37,961 nucleotides of DNA from an uncultured Prevotellaceae bacterium (GCA_900317305.1 ONGG01000021.1:48253-86213); one strand, 5' to 3'. Numbered from the stretch's first letter, positions 23,640-32,575 are shown. Notes: a model not told the origin generated them from the sequence alone. Numbers and translations are program-made.

Positions 23640-24806
23640 ATGAAAATATTAGTGACAGGCGCAAAAGGTTTTGTGGGCCGCAACCTATGCTCGCAGCTGC
23701 GCAATATCGCCGAGGGAAAGGCACGTTGGTATGACTGTCCTTCCGACCTTACCATTTTTGAGTACGACATCGACAGCACACCCGAATTGCTCGACGCCTA
23801 CTGCCGGGAGGCTGATTTCGTGTTCAACCTGGCTGGTGTCAACCGGCCCAAGGACCCCGCTGAGTTCATGAAAGGCAATTTCGGCTTCGCCTCCTTGCTG
23901 CTCGACACGTTGAAAAAGCACCATAACACGTGCCCGGTGATGATATCCTCGTCGATCCAGGCCCTGCTCGACAATCCCTACGGCGAGTCGAAGCGTGCCG
24001 GAGAGCAGTTGCTCTTCGACTATGCCAAGGCCACGGGCACCAAGGTGCTCGTCTACCGTTTCCCCAATGTCTTCGGCAAGTGGTGCCGGCCCAACTACAA
24101 CAGTGCGGTGGCCACTTTCTGCAACAACATCGCCAATGACTTGCCCATCACCGTCAACGACCCTTCGGTAATGATGAATCTGGTCTATGTCGACGATGTC
24201 GTCGACGAGTTGATAGGCGCCCTGTCGGGACATGAGCACCGCGATGGTGACTTCTGTGTGGTGCCCGTCACCCACCACATCACCTTGGGTAGCATTGTCG
24301 ACCTGCTTCACTCCTTCCAAGCCATGCACGACAACCTTGAGGTTCCTGATTTCAGCGACGGCTTTGCCCGCAAACTCTACTCCACCTATCTCTCATACCT
24401 TCCAGAAGACAAGACCATCTATCCCCTGAGGATGAATGTCGACCAGCGGGGCAGTTTCACCGAGATTATCCGCACCCCCGACCGCGGGCAGGTGTCGGTC
24501 AACATCTCCAAGCCGGGCATCACCAAGGGGCAGCACTGGCATCACACCAAGAACGAGAAATTCGTCGTGGTGAGTGGTCACGGACTCATCCAGTTGCGTC
24601 GCGAGGGCCTTGATGAGAACGGCCAGCCCTATCCCGTGAGGGAATATGAGGTGAGTGGCGACCAGATACAGGTGGTGGAGATGCTGCCTGGCTTCACCCA
24701 CAACATCATCAACCTTTCCGAGACCGACGACCTGGTGACCGTGATGTGGGCCAACGAGGCGTTCAACCCCAACCGCCCCGACACCTACTTCGACCCCGTG
24801 GTATAA
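23640..24806 (+). CDS. fnlB: UDP-sugar C4-reductase with C-terminal cupin (FnlB/WbjC/CapF type)
   Basis: A 388-residue second enzyme of the UDP-L-FucNAc pathway. The N-terminal extended SDR domain has TGAKGFVGRNL, FNLAGVNRP, YGESKRAGE and VYRFPNVFGKW. The C-terminal ~120 residues form a cupin with MNVDQRGSFTEII, KGQHWHHTKNEKFVV (metal His residues) and GFTHNIINL, the two-domain layout known for CapF. It reduces the 4-keto intermediate at C4. It lies 34 nt after fnlA and 19 nt before fnlC. Confidence 0.92.
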   Translation: MKILVTGAKGFVGRNLCSQLRNIAEGKARWYDCPSDLTIFEYDIDSTPELLDAYCREADFVFNLAGVNRPKDPAEFMKGNFGFASLLLDTLKKHHNTCPVMISSSIQALLDNPYGESKRAGEQLLFDYAKATGTKVLVYRFPNVFGKWCRPNYNSAVATFCNNIANDLPITVNDPSVMMNLVYVDDVVDELIGALSGHEHRDGDFCVVPVTHHITLGSIVDLLHSFQAMHDNLEVPDFSDGFARKLYSTYLSYLPEDKTIYPLRMNVDQRGSFTEIIRTPDRGQVSVNISKPGITKGQHWHHTKNEKFVVVSGHGLIQLRREGLDENGQPYPVREYEVSGDQIQVVEMLPGFTHNIINLSETDDLVTVMWANEAFNPNRPDTYFDPVV

Positions 24807-24825
24807 CCTCTCAAAACCCGAAACT

Positions 24826-25992
24826 ATGAAAACCTTCAAGAACAACGGTAGGCTGAAATTGCTCATCATCGTGGGCACCCGTCCCGAGATTATCCGCTTG
24901 TCGGCGGTCATCAACAAGTGCAGACAATATTTCGACACGCTCCTCGCCCATACGGGGCAGAACTACGACTATAACCTCAATGGCATCTTCTTCCGCGACT
25001 TGAAACTCGATGCCCCCGACATCTATATGGAGGCCGTGGGCGACGACCTGGGCGCCACAATGGGCAACATCATCGACCGCAGTTACAAGGTGATGGTGGA
25101 GACCCGTCCCGATGCCGTACTCGTGCTTGGCGATACCAATTCGTGCCTGTCGGTCATCGGTGCCAAGCGGCTTCATATCCCCATCTTCCACATGGAGGCC
25201 GGCAACCGCTGCAAGGACGAGTGCCTACCCGAGGAGACCAACCGCCGCATCGTGGACATCATCAGCGATGTGAACATGGCCTATAGCGAGCATGCGCGCC
25301 GATACCTGGCCGAGTGCGGATTGCCCAAGGAGCGCACCTACGTCACGGGTTCTCCGATGGCCGAGGTACTCCATCAGAACTTGGCCGAAATCGAGGCGAG
25401 CGACATCCACCAGCGGCTCTCGCTGGAGCGGGGCCGCTACATCCTGCTCTCTGCCCATCGTGAGGAGAACATCGACACCGAGGCCAATTTCACCACCCTC
25501 TTCACCGCCGTCAACCAACTGGCCGTGAAGTACGACATGCCTATCCTCTACTCATGCCATCCCCGCTCGCGCAAGCGCCTGGAGAATAGTGGGTTCCAAC
25601 TCGACCGCCGTGTCATCCAGCACGAACCGCTGGGATTCCACGACTACAACTGCTTGCAGATGAACGCGTTCTGTGTGGTTTCGGACAGTGGAACGCTGCC
25701 CGAGGAGAGCAGTTTCTTCACCTCTGTGGGGCATCCGTTCCCTGCGGTCTGCATACGCACATCCACCGAGCGGCCAGAAGCGCTCGACAAGGCATGCTTC
25801 ATCCTTGCCGGAATCGATGAGAAAGGTTTGCTGCAGGCTGTCGAGACGGCTGTCGAGATGAACCGCAATGGCGATTATGGCATCCCGGTGCCCGACTACA
25901 TTGAGGAGAATGTCTCCACCAAGGTGGTGAAGATTATTCAGAGCTACACCGGTGTGGTGAACAAGATGGTGTGGCGAAAGACGCTCTCTTGA
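24826..25992 (+). CDS. fnlC: UDP-sugar C2-epimerase, non-hydrolysing (FnlC/WbjD/CapG type)
   Basis: The 388-residue last enzyme of the pathway, epimerising C2 of the UDP-L-talosamine intermediate to give UDP-L-FucNAc. Motifs are IVGTRPEIIRLSAV, HTGQNYDYNLNGIFF, VLGDTNSC, FHMEAGNRCKDECLPEETNRR, LSAHREENID and VVSDSGTLPEESSFF. FHMEAGNRC and its operon place fit the WbjD group better than WecB, though WecB is a close relative. It ends 8 nt before a large inverted repeat that probably terminates the operon. Confidence 0.92.
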   Translation: MKTFKNNGRLKLLIIVGTRPEIIRLSAVINKCRQYFDTLLAHTGQNYDYNLNGIFFRDLKLDAPDIYMEAVGDDLGATMGNIIDRSYKVMVETRPDAVLVLGDTNSCLSVIGAKRLHIPIFHMEAGNRCKDECLPEETNRRIVDIISDVNMAYSEHARRYLAECGLPKERTYVTGSPMAEVLHQNLAEIEASDIHQRLSLERGRYILLSAHREENIDTEANFTTLFTAVNQLAVKYDMPILYSCHPRSRKRLENSGFQLDRRVIQHEPLGFHDYNCLQMNAFCVVSDSGTLPEESSFFTSVGHPFPAVCIRTSTERPEALDKACFILAGIDEKGLLQAVETAVEMNRNGDYGIPVPDYIEENVSTKVVKIIQSYTGVVNKMVWRKTLS

Positions 25993-25999
25993 GGTCGGT

Positions 26000-26045
26000 G
26001 TTTCATGAAAGACAAGTCAAAGACCCAACTTGTCTTTCATGAAAC
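26000..26045. terminator. Bidirectional terminator-like hairpin, 18-bp perfect arms
   Basis: GTTTCATGAAAGACAAGT (26000-26017) is perfectly complementary to 26028-26045, with a 10-nt loop. It lies between the convergent fnlC and cytoplasmic CapA-like genes. The right arm also encodes the last residues (RFMKDKL) of the CapA-like protein, whose stop codon reaches 26017, so the hairpin is partly coding. There is no strong T-run on either side. Confidence 0.7.
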
Positions 26046-27153
26046 GGATATAGTTGTCGCGGTGACTCTCACACTGCATTTTGTTTAATAAGCTCATCCA
26101 CTTCTGGCGGGAGGTGAGCGATGGCAACAATCCTCTGCAAAAGAGCGATGATGTCCATCTTGAGGAATATGGGGTAAGCAATGCGGAATACGCTTTTCCG
26201 AATCTGCTTATCCATTTTTTTTGTGCCTCGTCCAGGGCCTTCACATCGGCTATCACAGCGTTGATTCTGTTTAGTTCGGCCTCGAATTCATCCCTGTCTT
26301 TTTCCTCAAGCATCACAACGCCGGGCTTCTCGTCGGACTGTACATAGGGCATGAGTTCGAAGCCGATGGACAGCTTGTCGAGCGACAGTCGCACGACGAA
26401 TCCTTTGTTCCATTTGTGATGGCGGTAGTTGGGGTAATCGAAACACAGGTTGCCCAGACCATAGAAAATGGCTTTTCCCTTGTATGTCTCATAACCGCTG
26501 AAGCAGTGCTGGTGGTGATTGACCACGGCATCGGCACCCGCGTCGATGAAGAAGCGGTATGTCTCCACCATCCTGGGGGTGGGCAGTTCGTATTGCTCCA
26601 CACCACCATGGGTAATCACCACCACATAGTCGGCCTTCCCGCGGGCTTCCTGGATAGCATAATATTGCTGGATGGGGTTCAGCGGATTGGCACCTCCCGA
26701 CGATGGGGTGGCGATGCTGAACTCATGTTCGGTGCAGTTGATGATGGCCAGTGTCTCCTCTCCGATTTTCTTGTAGAAGATGCGCGAGGCCTTGTCGATG
26801 TTGACGCCTCCGCCCACATGGTCTATCCCATGATTGTCGAGCACACGCAGGGTATGGGCCACTCCTTGGTCGCCATAGTCGCGGAAATGGTTGTTGGCCA
26901 GGGTAACACCATCGATCTGGGCATAGTGCAGGAGGTCGACTACCTTCTCGTCACAGCCCAGGTGGGGACCAATCTTGTCAATCTTCCCGCCTTCGCCCGA
27001 AACAATCGGGTTTTCCAGGTTCAGCAGGCGGTAGTCGAATTGGTCGGCTATTGCCTTCAGCCCGGAAAACAAAGCGTCGCAGTCACCTGCGTCCAATAGG
27101 TCCTTGGTCCTGTTCTTGATGGCCAAGTCACCGGCAATCATCAGTCGTATCAT
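26017..27153 (-). CDS. CapA-like (PGA_cap) protein without signal peptide
   Basis: 378 residues with the ordered CapA-family motifs MIAGDLAI, LNLENPI, TLANNHFRDYG, VITHGGVEQYE, VNHHQHCFSGYE and IFYGLGNLCFD. Unlike the CapA-like protein at 2784 it starts straight at the first strand, so a cytoplasmic location is likely. The C-terminal ~100 residues are helical. Stretches of this family occur in glycan loci of many bacteria; the substrate is unknown. A full promoter lies so close upstream that the transcript may have almost no leader. The end of the gene lies in the terminator hairpin. Confidence 0.82.
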   Translation of the reverse strand: MIRLMIAGDLAIKNRTKDLLDAGDCDALFSGLKAIADQFDYRLLNLENPIVSGEGGKIDKIGPHLGCDEKVVDLLHYAQIDGVTLANNHFRDYGDQGVAHTLRVLDNHGIDHVGGGVNIDKASRIFYKKIGEETLAIINCTEHEFSIATPSSGGANPLNPIQQYYAIQEARGKADYVVVITHGGVEQYELPTPRMVETYRFFIDAGADAVVNHHQHCFSGYETYKGKAIFYGLGNLCFDYPNYRHHKWNKGFVVRLSLDKLSIGFELMPYVQSDEKPGVVMLEEKDRDEFEAELNRINAVIADVKALDEAQKKWISRFGKAYSALLTPYSSRWTSSLFCRGLLPSLTSRQKWMSLLNKMQCESHRDNYIRFMKDKLGL

Positions 27154-27157
27154 GCGG

Positions 27158-27189
27158 CAAAGTTAATGAAACGGCCTTGAAAGGCCAAA
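27158..27189 (-). promoter_or_regulatory. Promoter abutting the CapA-like start codon, with internal dyad
   Basis: The minus strand reads TTTG (27189-27186), 20-nt spacer, TAACTTTG (27165-27158). The ATG is at 27153, only 4 nt past the -7 element. The spacer edge carries GGCCTT-GA-AAGGCC (27173-27186), a perfect dyad between the two promoter elements that could be an operator. Confidence 0.6.
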
Positions 27190-27295
27190 CAATTCATTTG
27201 GTTATTTGGATTTTGTCTGCTTTCATTGAAATTTCACCGGCGATAGCCCTCTTCATTTTGAGACCTCGCCCAGCATCCAACTCGTTCCTGTCTTG

Positions 27296-28825
27296 CTATT
27301 GCTGCAGTGCCTTGGGCCTCTGCTTGGTCAGAACCTCCCAGTTGGTCACATGTATGGGTTTGGCAGGCGCTTTCAGTTTCTTTTTCGAGAACACATATTT
27401 GGCATAGCGGTAGGGATAGCCTGATGAGAGAATGAAATCGTCGTCGAACAGTTCTACATGGCACCAATTCTTGATGATGAAGTCGGAACTCAGCGATTTT
27501 ATGCCCTCAATATGCGACTTGTCCATGTCTTCCAGACTGTCGTTCTGCTTTGACCAGTATTTGGTTCCTGGCAGTGCCTTTGATAGGATGCCATGGCCTT
27601 CCTCATGCGAGGATGCGTTGATGATGGTGGGATGAGGTATCTGAGAGATGTAGTACTCTGCGGTGTAGAACGATTCCCGGCTTGCTCCGTCGTTCCAGAA
27701 CAGGTTGTACTTTCCCTGCCTGTCCATGACAATCTGGAATGCCGTGAGAATGGCGATGACGCAAAATGCTGCCGGAAGAGGCTTGATTCGTGCGGTGTAG
27801 CGTGGCAGAACCTTCAGTATGTAGACTACTGCCCAAAAGCAGCAGATGGCACAACTGCTGAAGTAGTAATCCCAATAGGCATGCATGATGGTGAGGTTGT
27901 AGATGAACATCGTGCTGATAATCGGAAAAGCCTTGTATTTTTCCAACTTGAAGCCGATAAGGATGCAACTCACCACCAGGAGCAGGAAGAAAGGAATCCG
28001 CATGGGGAACGTGAAGACAATCTTCCAGTAATACACCATTTGGCTCAGAAAACCTTGTTTGGAGGATGTCGTATGGAATGTGTTGATGAAATATTCCTGG
28101 ATGAATGCCTGGAAACAGCCCCTATACATGAGATAAAGCACAAATGGGATACAGGCGACGAAGATGCCGAGCAAAACCAGCAATGCCGGCCATATCACAC
28201 CTTGGCGATGGCGTATGGTATGGTAGGCGGCGAACAGGATGAACACAGACTGCATGGCTGCTACGTTGAACTTGATCATGACCATCAGTCCGAAGCAGGC
28301 TCCTAGAATGAAGAACACCCAATGCCTGCCCCTCTGGTCAAGGGTGTCGGTGTAGAGCAGCCGGCACACCAGATAGAACGATAGTACCATGAAGAGCATG
28401 CACCAGTCTTCGGCCCTCGTTTCGTAGTGGAACTTGGGGTTGAAGTAGGCGAGTGCCATGAGGACGGCGCAGACTACAGCCTGCCGACGGCCTGAAAGGA
28501 AAATCCTGGCCGTGAGATAGGTGATATAGAAGATGATGGAGTACCATAGGCAACTGAGCCAGAACACCCCGATGTAGTTGTATGGACTGATGAGGTATCC
28601 GATGCCGTAGATGAGCCACAATAGCGGACCCTTGCTGTCGGCAAAGTCTACATAGGGTGTGAGACCTTCCATCCATGCCTTGCCGCACATGAAAAACCAA
28701 GCAGAGTCGTAACGCGCATACAGGTCGTGGGTGTAGCTGTCGGGCGAGATGATGAACAGAAGCAAGGTGGCCAGTGCTGCCAGTGCGAATAATACCTTCT
28801 TGTCGAGTGAAAAGAGACGATTCAT
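27296..28825 (-). CDS. Membrane GT-C glycosyltransferase (GT39/ArnT-like)
   Basis: A 509-residue protein with about 10-11 membrane segments spread over residues 8-385 and a soluble C-terminal ~120 residues. The first outer loop has YARYDSAWFFMCGKAWMEGLTPYVDFADSKGP, the acidic-loop layout of GT-C enzymes that use lipid-linked sugars in the periplasm. Donor and acceptor are unknown. It starts 35 nt after the GH35 stop and may be transcribed with the GH67-GH35 genes, though its function fits the glycan region better. Confidence 0.75.
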   Translation of the reverse strand: MNRLFSLDKKVLFALAALATLLLFIISPDSYTHDLYARYDSAWFFMCGKAWMEGLTPYVDFADSKGPLLWLIYGIGYLISPYNYIGVFWLSCLWYSIIFYITYLTARIFLSGRRQAVVCAVLMALAYFNPKFHYETRAEDWCMLFMVLSFYLVCRLLYTDTLDQRGRHWVFFILGACFGLMVMIKFNVAAMQSVFILFAAYHTIRHRQGVIWPALLVLLGIFVACIPFVLYLMYRGCFQAFIQEYFINTFHTTSSKQGFLSQMVYYWKIVFTFPMRIPFFLLLVVSCILIGFKLEKYKAFPIISTMFIYNLTIMHAYWDYYFSSCAICCFWAVVYILKVLPRYTARIKPLPAAFCVIAILTAFQIVMDRQGKYNLFWNDGASRESFYTAEYYISQIPHPTIINASSHEEGHGILSKALPGTKYWSKQNDSLEDMDKSHIEGIKSLSSDFIIKNWCHVELFDDDFILSSGYPYRYAKYVFSKKKLKAPAKPIHVTNWEVLTKQRPKALQQ

Positions 28826-28860
28826 GGAATTTGTCGTTGAAAGCCTATCCTTATAGATGA

Positions 28861-30540
28861 TTAATATTCATATAGTTTCACGTGGAGTATCTTGTATTCT
28901 CCCACGGAGATGCGGGCATGGCGTCCTTGGTGGTCTTGGTCGCCATTGTCGCGACGTATATACTTCAGACGTCCGTCACCGTCGACCTCCACTTGGTCGA
29001 CATGGCTGATGCCCATGCGCCTGCCTTTGAAACGGGGCGCTGCCGATTTGGCGGCATGACCACCGGCGTCAACGAAGCCATCTTCGCCCAGCGTTTTTGT
29101 CTCCGTCTGCTGTTTCTCACTGGTGGTCTGGAAAGTCACCACCACACCGCTTCCGGCAATCAGGTATTCGTGTTTGGCCAGGCGTAGGATGACGGCGCCG
29201 CCTTCTGGCCATGTGCTGCCGTCAGTGGCACGTGGGTCCCATGGCAGGGTGAAGAAATGCCGGCAGGTGAGCGAGAGGTCGCCATCGGTGATGACGCGCT
29301 CCTTGTCATCACCATCAAAGAGCACGCCCCATTGCGCCTGCGAGGTGCCGATGAGGGGTGTCAACTGCCTGAGCAGGCCATAGCTTTCGACCACAGAACG
29401 GGTATCGTGTGTTGAGGCTTGGTCGATGGCGAAAGGACTGAATCCCACGGCGTGGTGCTCGCCGATGGCATAAAGGGCACGCACGCCGCTGTTCGCACAG
29501 CAGCGCGACTCGGGGATGAAGAGAGGATTGTCGTCGAGGGCATACTGTGTGGCCCATCCCTTGAACCCCGTGTCGTAGATGTCGGGGGCAAGCATGTCGA
29601 TGTGGGGCGCGCCGCAGTGCCATACGTCCTTCAGGTGGGCCAGCGGACCGGCCGAGGGATATTCGCCGGGCTGACGCCCACGGCTGTTCATCGCCGCGTT
29701 TACAAAGAGGGGGATATCATGTATCGACCGTGCGGTCTGTGCCAGTCGCTCCACATATCGGGCATAGTGGTAGGCCATGAATATCTCGTCGGTGTGGAGG
29801 TCGTCGCCGAAGACCTCTGTCCAGGTGCCGCCATGGCCACTGAATCGCTCTGCCATCCAGGGGTGCAGGCGTTTCTTGTTGGCTTTCAGATAGTTTACCA
29901 GTTCCTCGGGTACTTTCCCGGAGAAAAGCTTGTCGGCAGCGGCCGAGTGGTCGCGGGCGTCCTCGAGCATGCCAATCTCGTTCTCCACCTGTACCATCAC
30001 TACCGTATGGTGCTGGCGGTCAACATCAGCGATATGGCGCATCAACTGGCCAAAGGCGCGGTTGTCGGCCTCAAAAACATTGGCCGAGAATACGCTGGCT
30101 ATCTCAAGGGGCTTGCCCGTGGCGGTCATTGCGCGGGGAAAACGCTTGGTGTCGGTCTTGAACCATTCGGGGGCGTAGCAGCTCATGGAGTTCTTCCATG
30201 CGCCAAACCACAGGAAGATGACTTTCAGTTGGTTCTCTCTCGCCCGCTCTATCGTGTGGTCGATGAGGGTGAAGTCGAACTGTCCCTCCACGGGTTCGGT
30301 GAGGTCCCACTGGGCAGGCACGAGCACGGTGTTCAGTCCGAGGGCGGCCATGCGGGGCATCACCTCGTCGATGTCGGCTACGCAGGTGGCGGCCGAGTTG
30401 CTGAGCTCGCCTCCAAGCACAATCATGGGGATGCCGTCGATGGTGAGTTGGGCGTAAGGACCACTATGGCTGAGCCGGGGTTGGGCCGTGGCGGTGGTGA
30501 CAACGAGCCACAGCAGCGCCGGCCAGAAGCTGCGTGACAT
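28861..30540 (-). CDS. GH35-type beta-galactosidase with DUF5597-like C terminus
   Basis: A 559-residue secreted glycosidase. Signal peptide MSRSFWPALLWLVVTTATAQ; a start at 30576 (MAYPYP) gives a longer polar N terminus and sits 1 nt after the GH67 stop. The GH35 barrel shows GGELSNSA, LVPAQWDLTEPVEGQFDF, the acid/base Glu188 in VQVENEIG and the likely nucleophile Glu344 in FIPESRCC. The C-terminal region is beta-rich, as in the DUF5597 group. That group includes enzymes removing galactose side chains from hemicellulose, which fits the GH67 neighbour. Exact substrate is not shown. Confidence 0.85.
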   Translation of the reverse strand: MSRSFWPALLWLVVTTATAQPRLSHSGPYAQLTIDGIPMIVLGGELSNSAATCVADIDEVMPRMAALGLNTVLVPAQWDLTEPVEGQFDFTLIDHTIERARENQLKVIFLWFGAWKNSMSCYAPEWFKTDTKRFPRAMTATGKPLEIASVFSANVFEADNRAFGQLMRHIADVDRQHHTVVMVQVENEIGMLEDARDHSAAADKLFSGKVPEELVNYLKANKKRLHPWMAERFSGHGGTWTEVFGDDLHTDEIFMAYHYARYVERLAQTARSIHDIPLFVNAAMNSRGRQPGEYPSAGPLAHLKDVWHCGAPHIDMLAPDIYDTGFKGWATQYALDDNPLFIPESRCCANSGVRALYAIGEHHAVGFSPFAIDQASTHDTRSVVESYGLLRQLTPLIGTSQAQWGVLFDGDDKERVITDGDLSLTCRHFFTLPWDPRATDGSTWPEGGAVILRLAKHEYLIAGSGVVVTFQTTSEKQQTETKTLGEDGFVDAGGHAAKSAAPRFKGRRMGISHVDQVEVDGDGRLKYIRRDNGDQDHQGRHARISVGEYKILHVKLYEY

Positions 30541-30577
30541 GATGTGCCGCAAGTCAGAAGGGTAGGGGTATGCCATT

Positions 30578-32485
30578 TTATTTCTTGGTGAAACTGCCAA
30601 AGTATTTGAGGCAGGTGTCGCGCCACTCCTTGGCGTTGGCCACCTGATGCTCCAACCGCTCATCTACCTCGTTCCATCGCTGGGAATCCACATAGGGGCG
30701 CATCTTCTTCCAGGTCTTCCGCATCTTCTCCACGCTCTTCACACCGCGGCCATAGTGGGCCACAAGGTTCTTCCACAACGTCTTGCCATTCTTCATGCGG
30801 TAGTCCCATGCCACATGGTGGAACCATAGCAGGTATTCCTCAGGACAGGTATCCAGACTGTCGTATTGCTTGTCGAAGGGCGCGCGGTATTGGCTCACGG
30901 CGTTCGACCCGTTGTGGGTGCGGTCGAAGCCGATGCCGGCCTTGTCGGCCTTGTGGTAGTAGACGGGACACCACTCAAGGGGATACTCGGCCTTGAACTC
31001 ACTGGGGCCGGGACCATAATGATGGTCGAAAGTGAAGATATGGTGCAAGCCCAGGGGCATCATATAGTCTACGCAGTCCTCTCGGCTCTCTTCCATCACA
31101 GCGGTCATTGTCTCGGTAAGGCGGGTATTGTCGCCAAAGGTCTGCACGAGCCATTCACGGGCTATCGCGTCGGAAGCGAGCGAGGGGTCCCATGCCAGGC
31201 GTCCGAAGGCATACCAGTTGGCCTGCGAGAAGTGATGGCCACACCAGTTGGCATCGTCGCCGATATTGGCCACACCGGCTATGCCACGCAGTTTCTGCGG
31301 ACTCACGAATCCGAAGAATTCCTTCCACATTGGAGCCAGATAGACCAGGTGGCGGCTCTGTCCGAGATACTCCTGGGTGATTTGCAGCTCAGCCATCTGA
31401 GGTGTCTGCTTGATGTTGTCGAAGATGGGGGCATAGGGCTCACGGGGCTGGAAGTCGAGCGGACCGTTCTTCGACTGCAGGATGACGTTGTCGCGGAACA
31501 GGCCATCCATGGGCTTGAACTCGCTCACGGCCTGCTTCACCCTGTCCTCACCCTTGTGGTTGGCGCCATATACAAACGAGCGCCACATCACGATGCCACC
31601 ATGGGGCTTCAGTGCGTCGGCCAACATGTTGGCGCCGTCGGCATGGGTGCGGTGGTAGTCGCCCGGACCAGGCTGGCCCTCGGAGTTGGCTTTCACCAGG
31701 AAACCACCGAAGTCGGGTATCAGCGCATAAATCTCGTTGGCTTTCTCTACCCACCACTGTCGCACGCTGTCATCGAGAGGGTCGGCCGTGGCGGTGTATT
31801 TCAGTGCCATGGGTGTGGCGAAGTTGATGGAGAGGTATACGCGGATGCCATAGGGACGGAAGGCGTCGGCCAACATCTTCACCTTGCCCAAGTACTCGGC
31901 AGAGAGCATCTTGGGCGAGGCATTCACGTTGTTCAGCACCGAACCGTTGATGCCCAGTGAGGCGTTGGCGCGGCAATACTCACGCACATGGTCGCACATC
32001 CATGCCGACATCTTGTTGGCTTCGGCATTGATCTCCTCCCATCGCCAGATGCTCTTGCCGGCATAGCCGCGCTCGATGCTGCCATCGAGGTTGTCCCAGT
32101 GGTTGAGCAACCGGAGTTCGAACTGGGGCACGCTTGTCACGTTGTGGAATTGGTGGGTGGCCTGCTGGCGGAGCAGTTCGTAGGCGCCATAGAGCAGACC
32201 GCGGTCGCTGCCTCCCCAGATGTCGGCGGCTTCGTCGTCGATGGCGATGCGGAAAGCATCGGCCTTGTCGAGGTTGGTGTCGAGGTGAAGTCCGATTTTC
32301 TTGAGCGAGCAATACTGTTGGAGTTCGCGTACCGCGATTTTGGCGGTGGGCGAGCTGACGTCGCTTCTCACCAGCGCCTTTCCGATGTTGTCGTAACGCA
32401 ACCAGAGCTGGCTGCCGTCTTCGGCATGGATGGCACAAAGGTTGGTAAAGAGTGCCAGAAGCAAGAGAATGAGTGGGTTTTTCAT
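30578..32485 (-). CDS. aguA: GH67 xylan alpha-1,2-glucuronidase
   Basis: A 635-residue exported enzyme (signal peptide MKNPLILLLLALFTNLCAIHA) that removes (4-O-methyl)glucuronic acid from xylo-oligosaccharides. The family active site is visible: general acid Glu269 in VKANSEGQPGP, and the paired Asp344 (GPLDFQP) and Glu372 (TQEYLGQ), whose 28-residue spacing matches characterised GH67 enzymes. WDNLDGSIERGYAG and the long C-terminal helical domain are also typical. The start was set at 32485 because upstream in-frame codons precede the signal peptide. It is divergent from the esterase-symporter-xylanase unit. Confidence 0.93.
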   Translation of the reverse strand: MKNPLILLLLALFTNLCAIHAEDGSQLWLRYDNIGKALVRSDVSSPTAKIAVRELQQYCSLKKIGLHLDTNLDKADAFRIAIDDEAADIWGGSDRGLLYGAYELLRQQATHQFHNVTSVPQFELRLLNHWDNLDGSIERGYAGKSIWRWEEINAEANKMSAWMCDHVREYCRANASLGINGSVLNNVNASPKMLSAEYLGKVKMLADAFRPYGIRVYLSINFATPMALKYTATADPLDDSVRQWWVEKANEIYALIPDFGGFLVKANSEGQPGPGDYHRTHADGANMLADALKPHGGIVMWRSFVYGANHKGEDRVKQAVSEFKPMDGLFRDNVILQSKNGPLDFQPREPYAPIFDNIKQTPQMAELQITQEYLGQSRHLVYLAPMWKEFFGFVSPQKLRGIAGVANIGDDANWCGHHFSQANWYAFGRLAWDPSLASDAIAREWLVQTFGDNTRLTETMTAVMEESREDCVDYMMPLGLHHIFTFDHHYGPGPSEFKAEYPLEWCPVYYHKADKAGIGFDRTHNGSNAVSQYRAPFDKQYDSLDTCPEEYLLWFHHVAWDYRMKNGKTLWKNLVAHYGRGVKSVEKMRKTWKKMRPYVDSQRWNEVDERLEHQVANAKEWRDTCLKYFGSFTKK

Positions 32486-32544
32486 TTTTTTTGACGTTTC
32501 AGGATTGGTTTGCCGACGGAGGCTTTCTTCCCCCATCTTTTTTG

Positions 32545-32575
32545 CAAATTTACATGTTTTTGCCGTGATAGCAAA
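32545..32575 (-). promoter_or_regulatory. Promoter of the GH67-GH35 unit
   Basis: The minus strand reads TTTG (32575-32572), 19-nt spacer, TAAATTTG (32552-32545), an exact consensus fit. It is about 60 nt upstream of the GH67 start. Confidence 0.7.

Noticed and set aside
24826-25992. WecB (UDP-GlcNAc 2-epimerase for ManNAc)
   Set aside because: The family is the same, but the FHMEAGNRC motif and the fnlA-fnlB order favour FnlC.
26000-26045. Insertion-sequence terminal inverted repeat
   Set aside because: Only one dyad with a 10-nt loop is present, no transposase is nearby, and the convergent gene ends explain it as a terminator.
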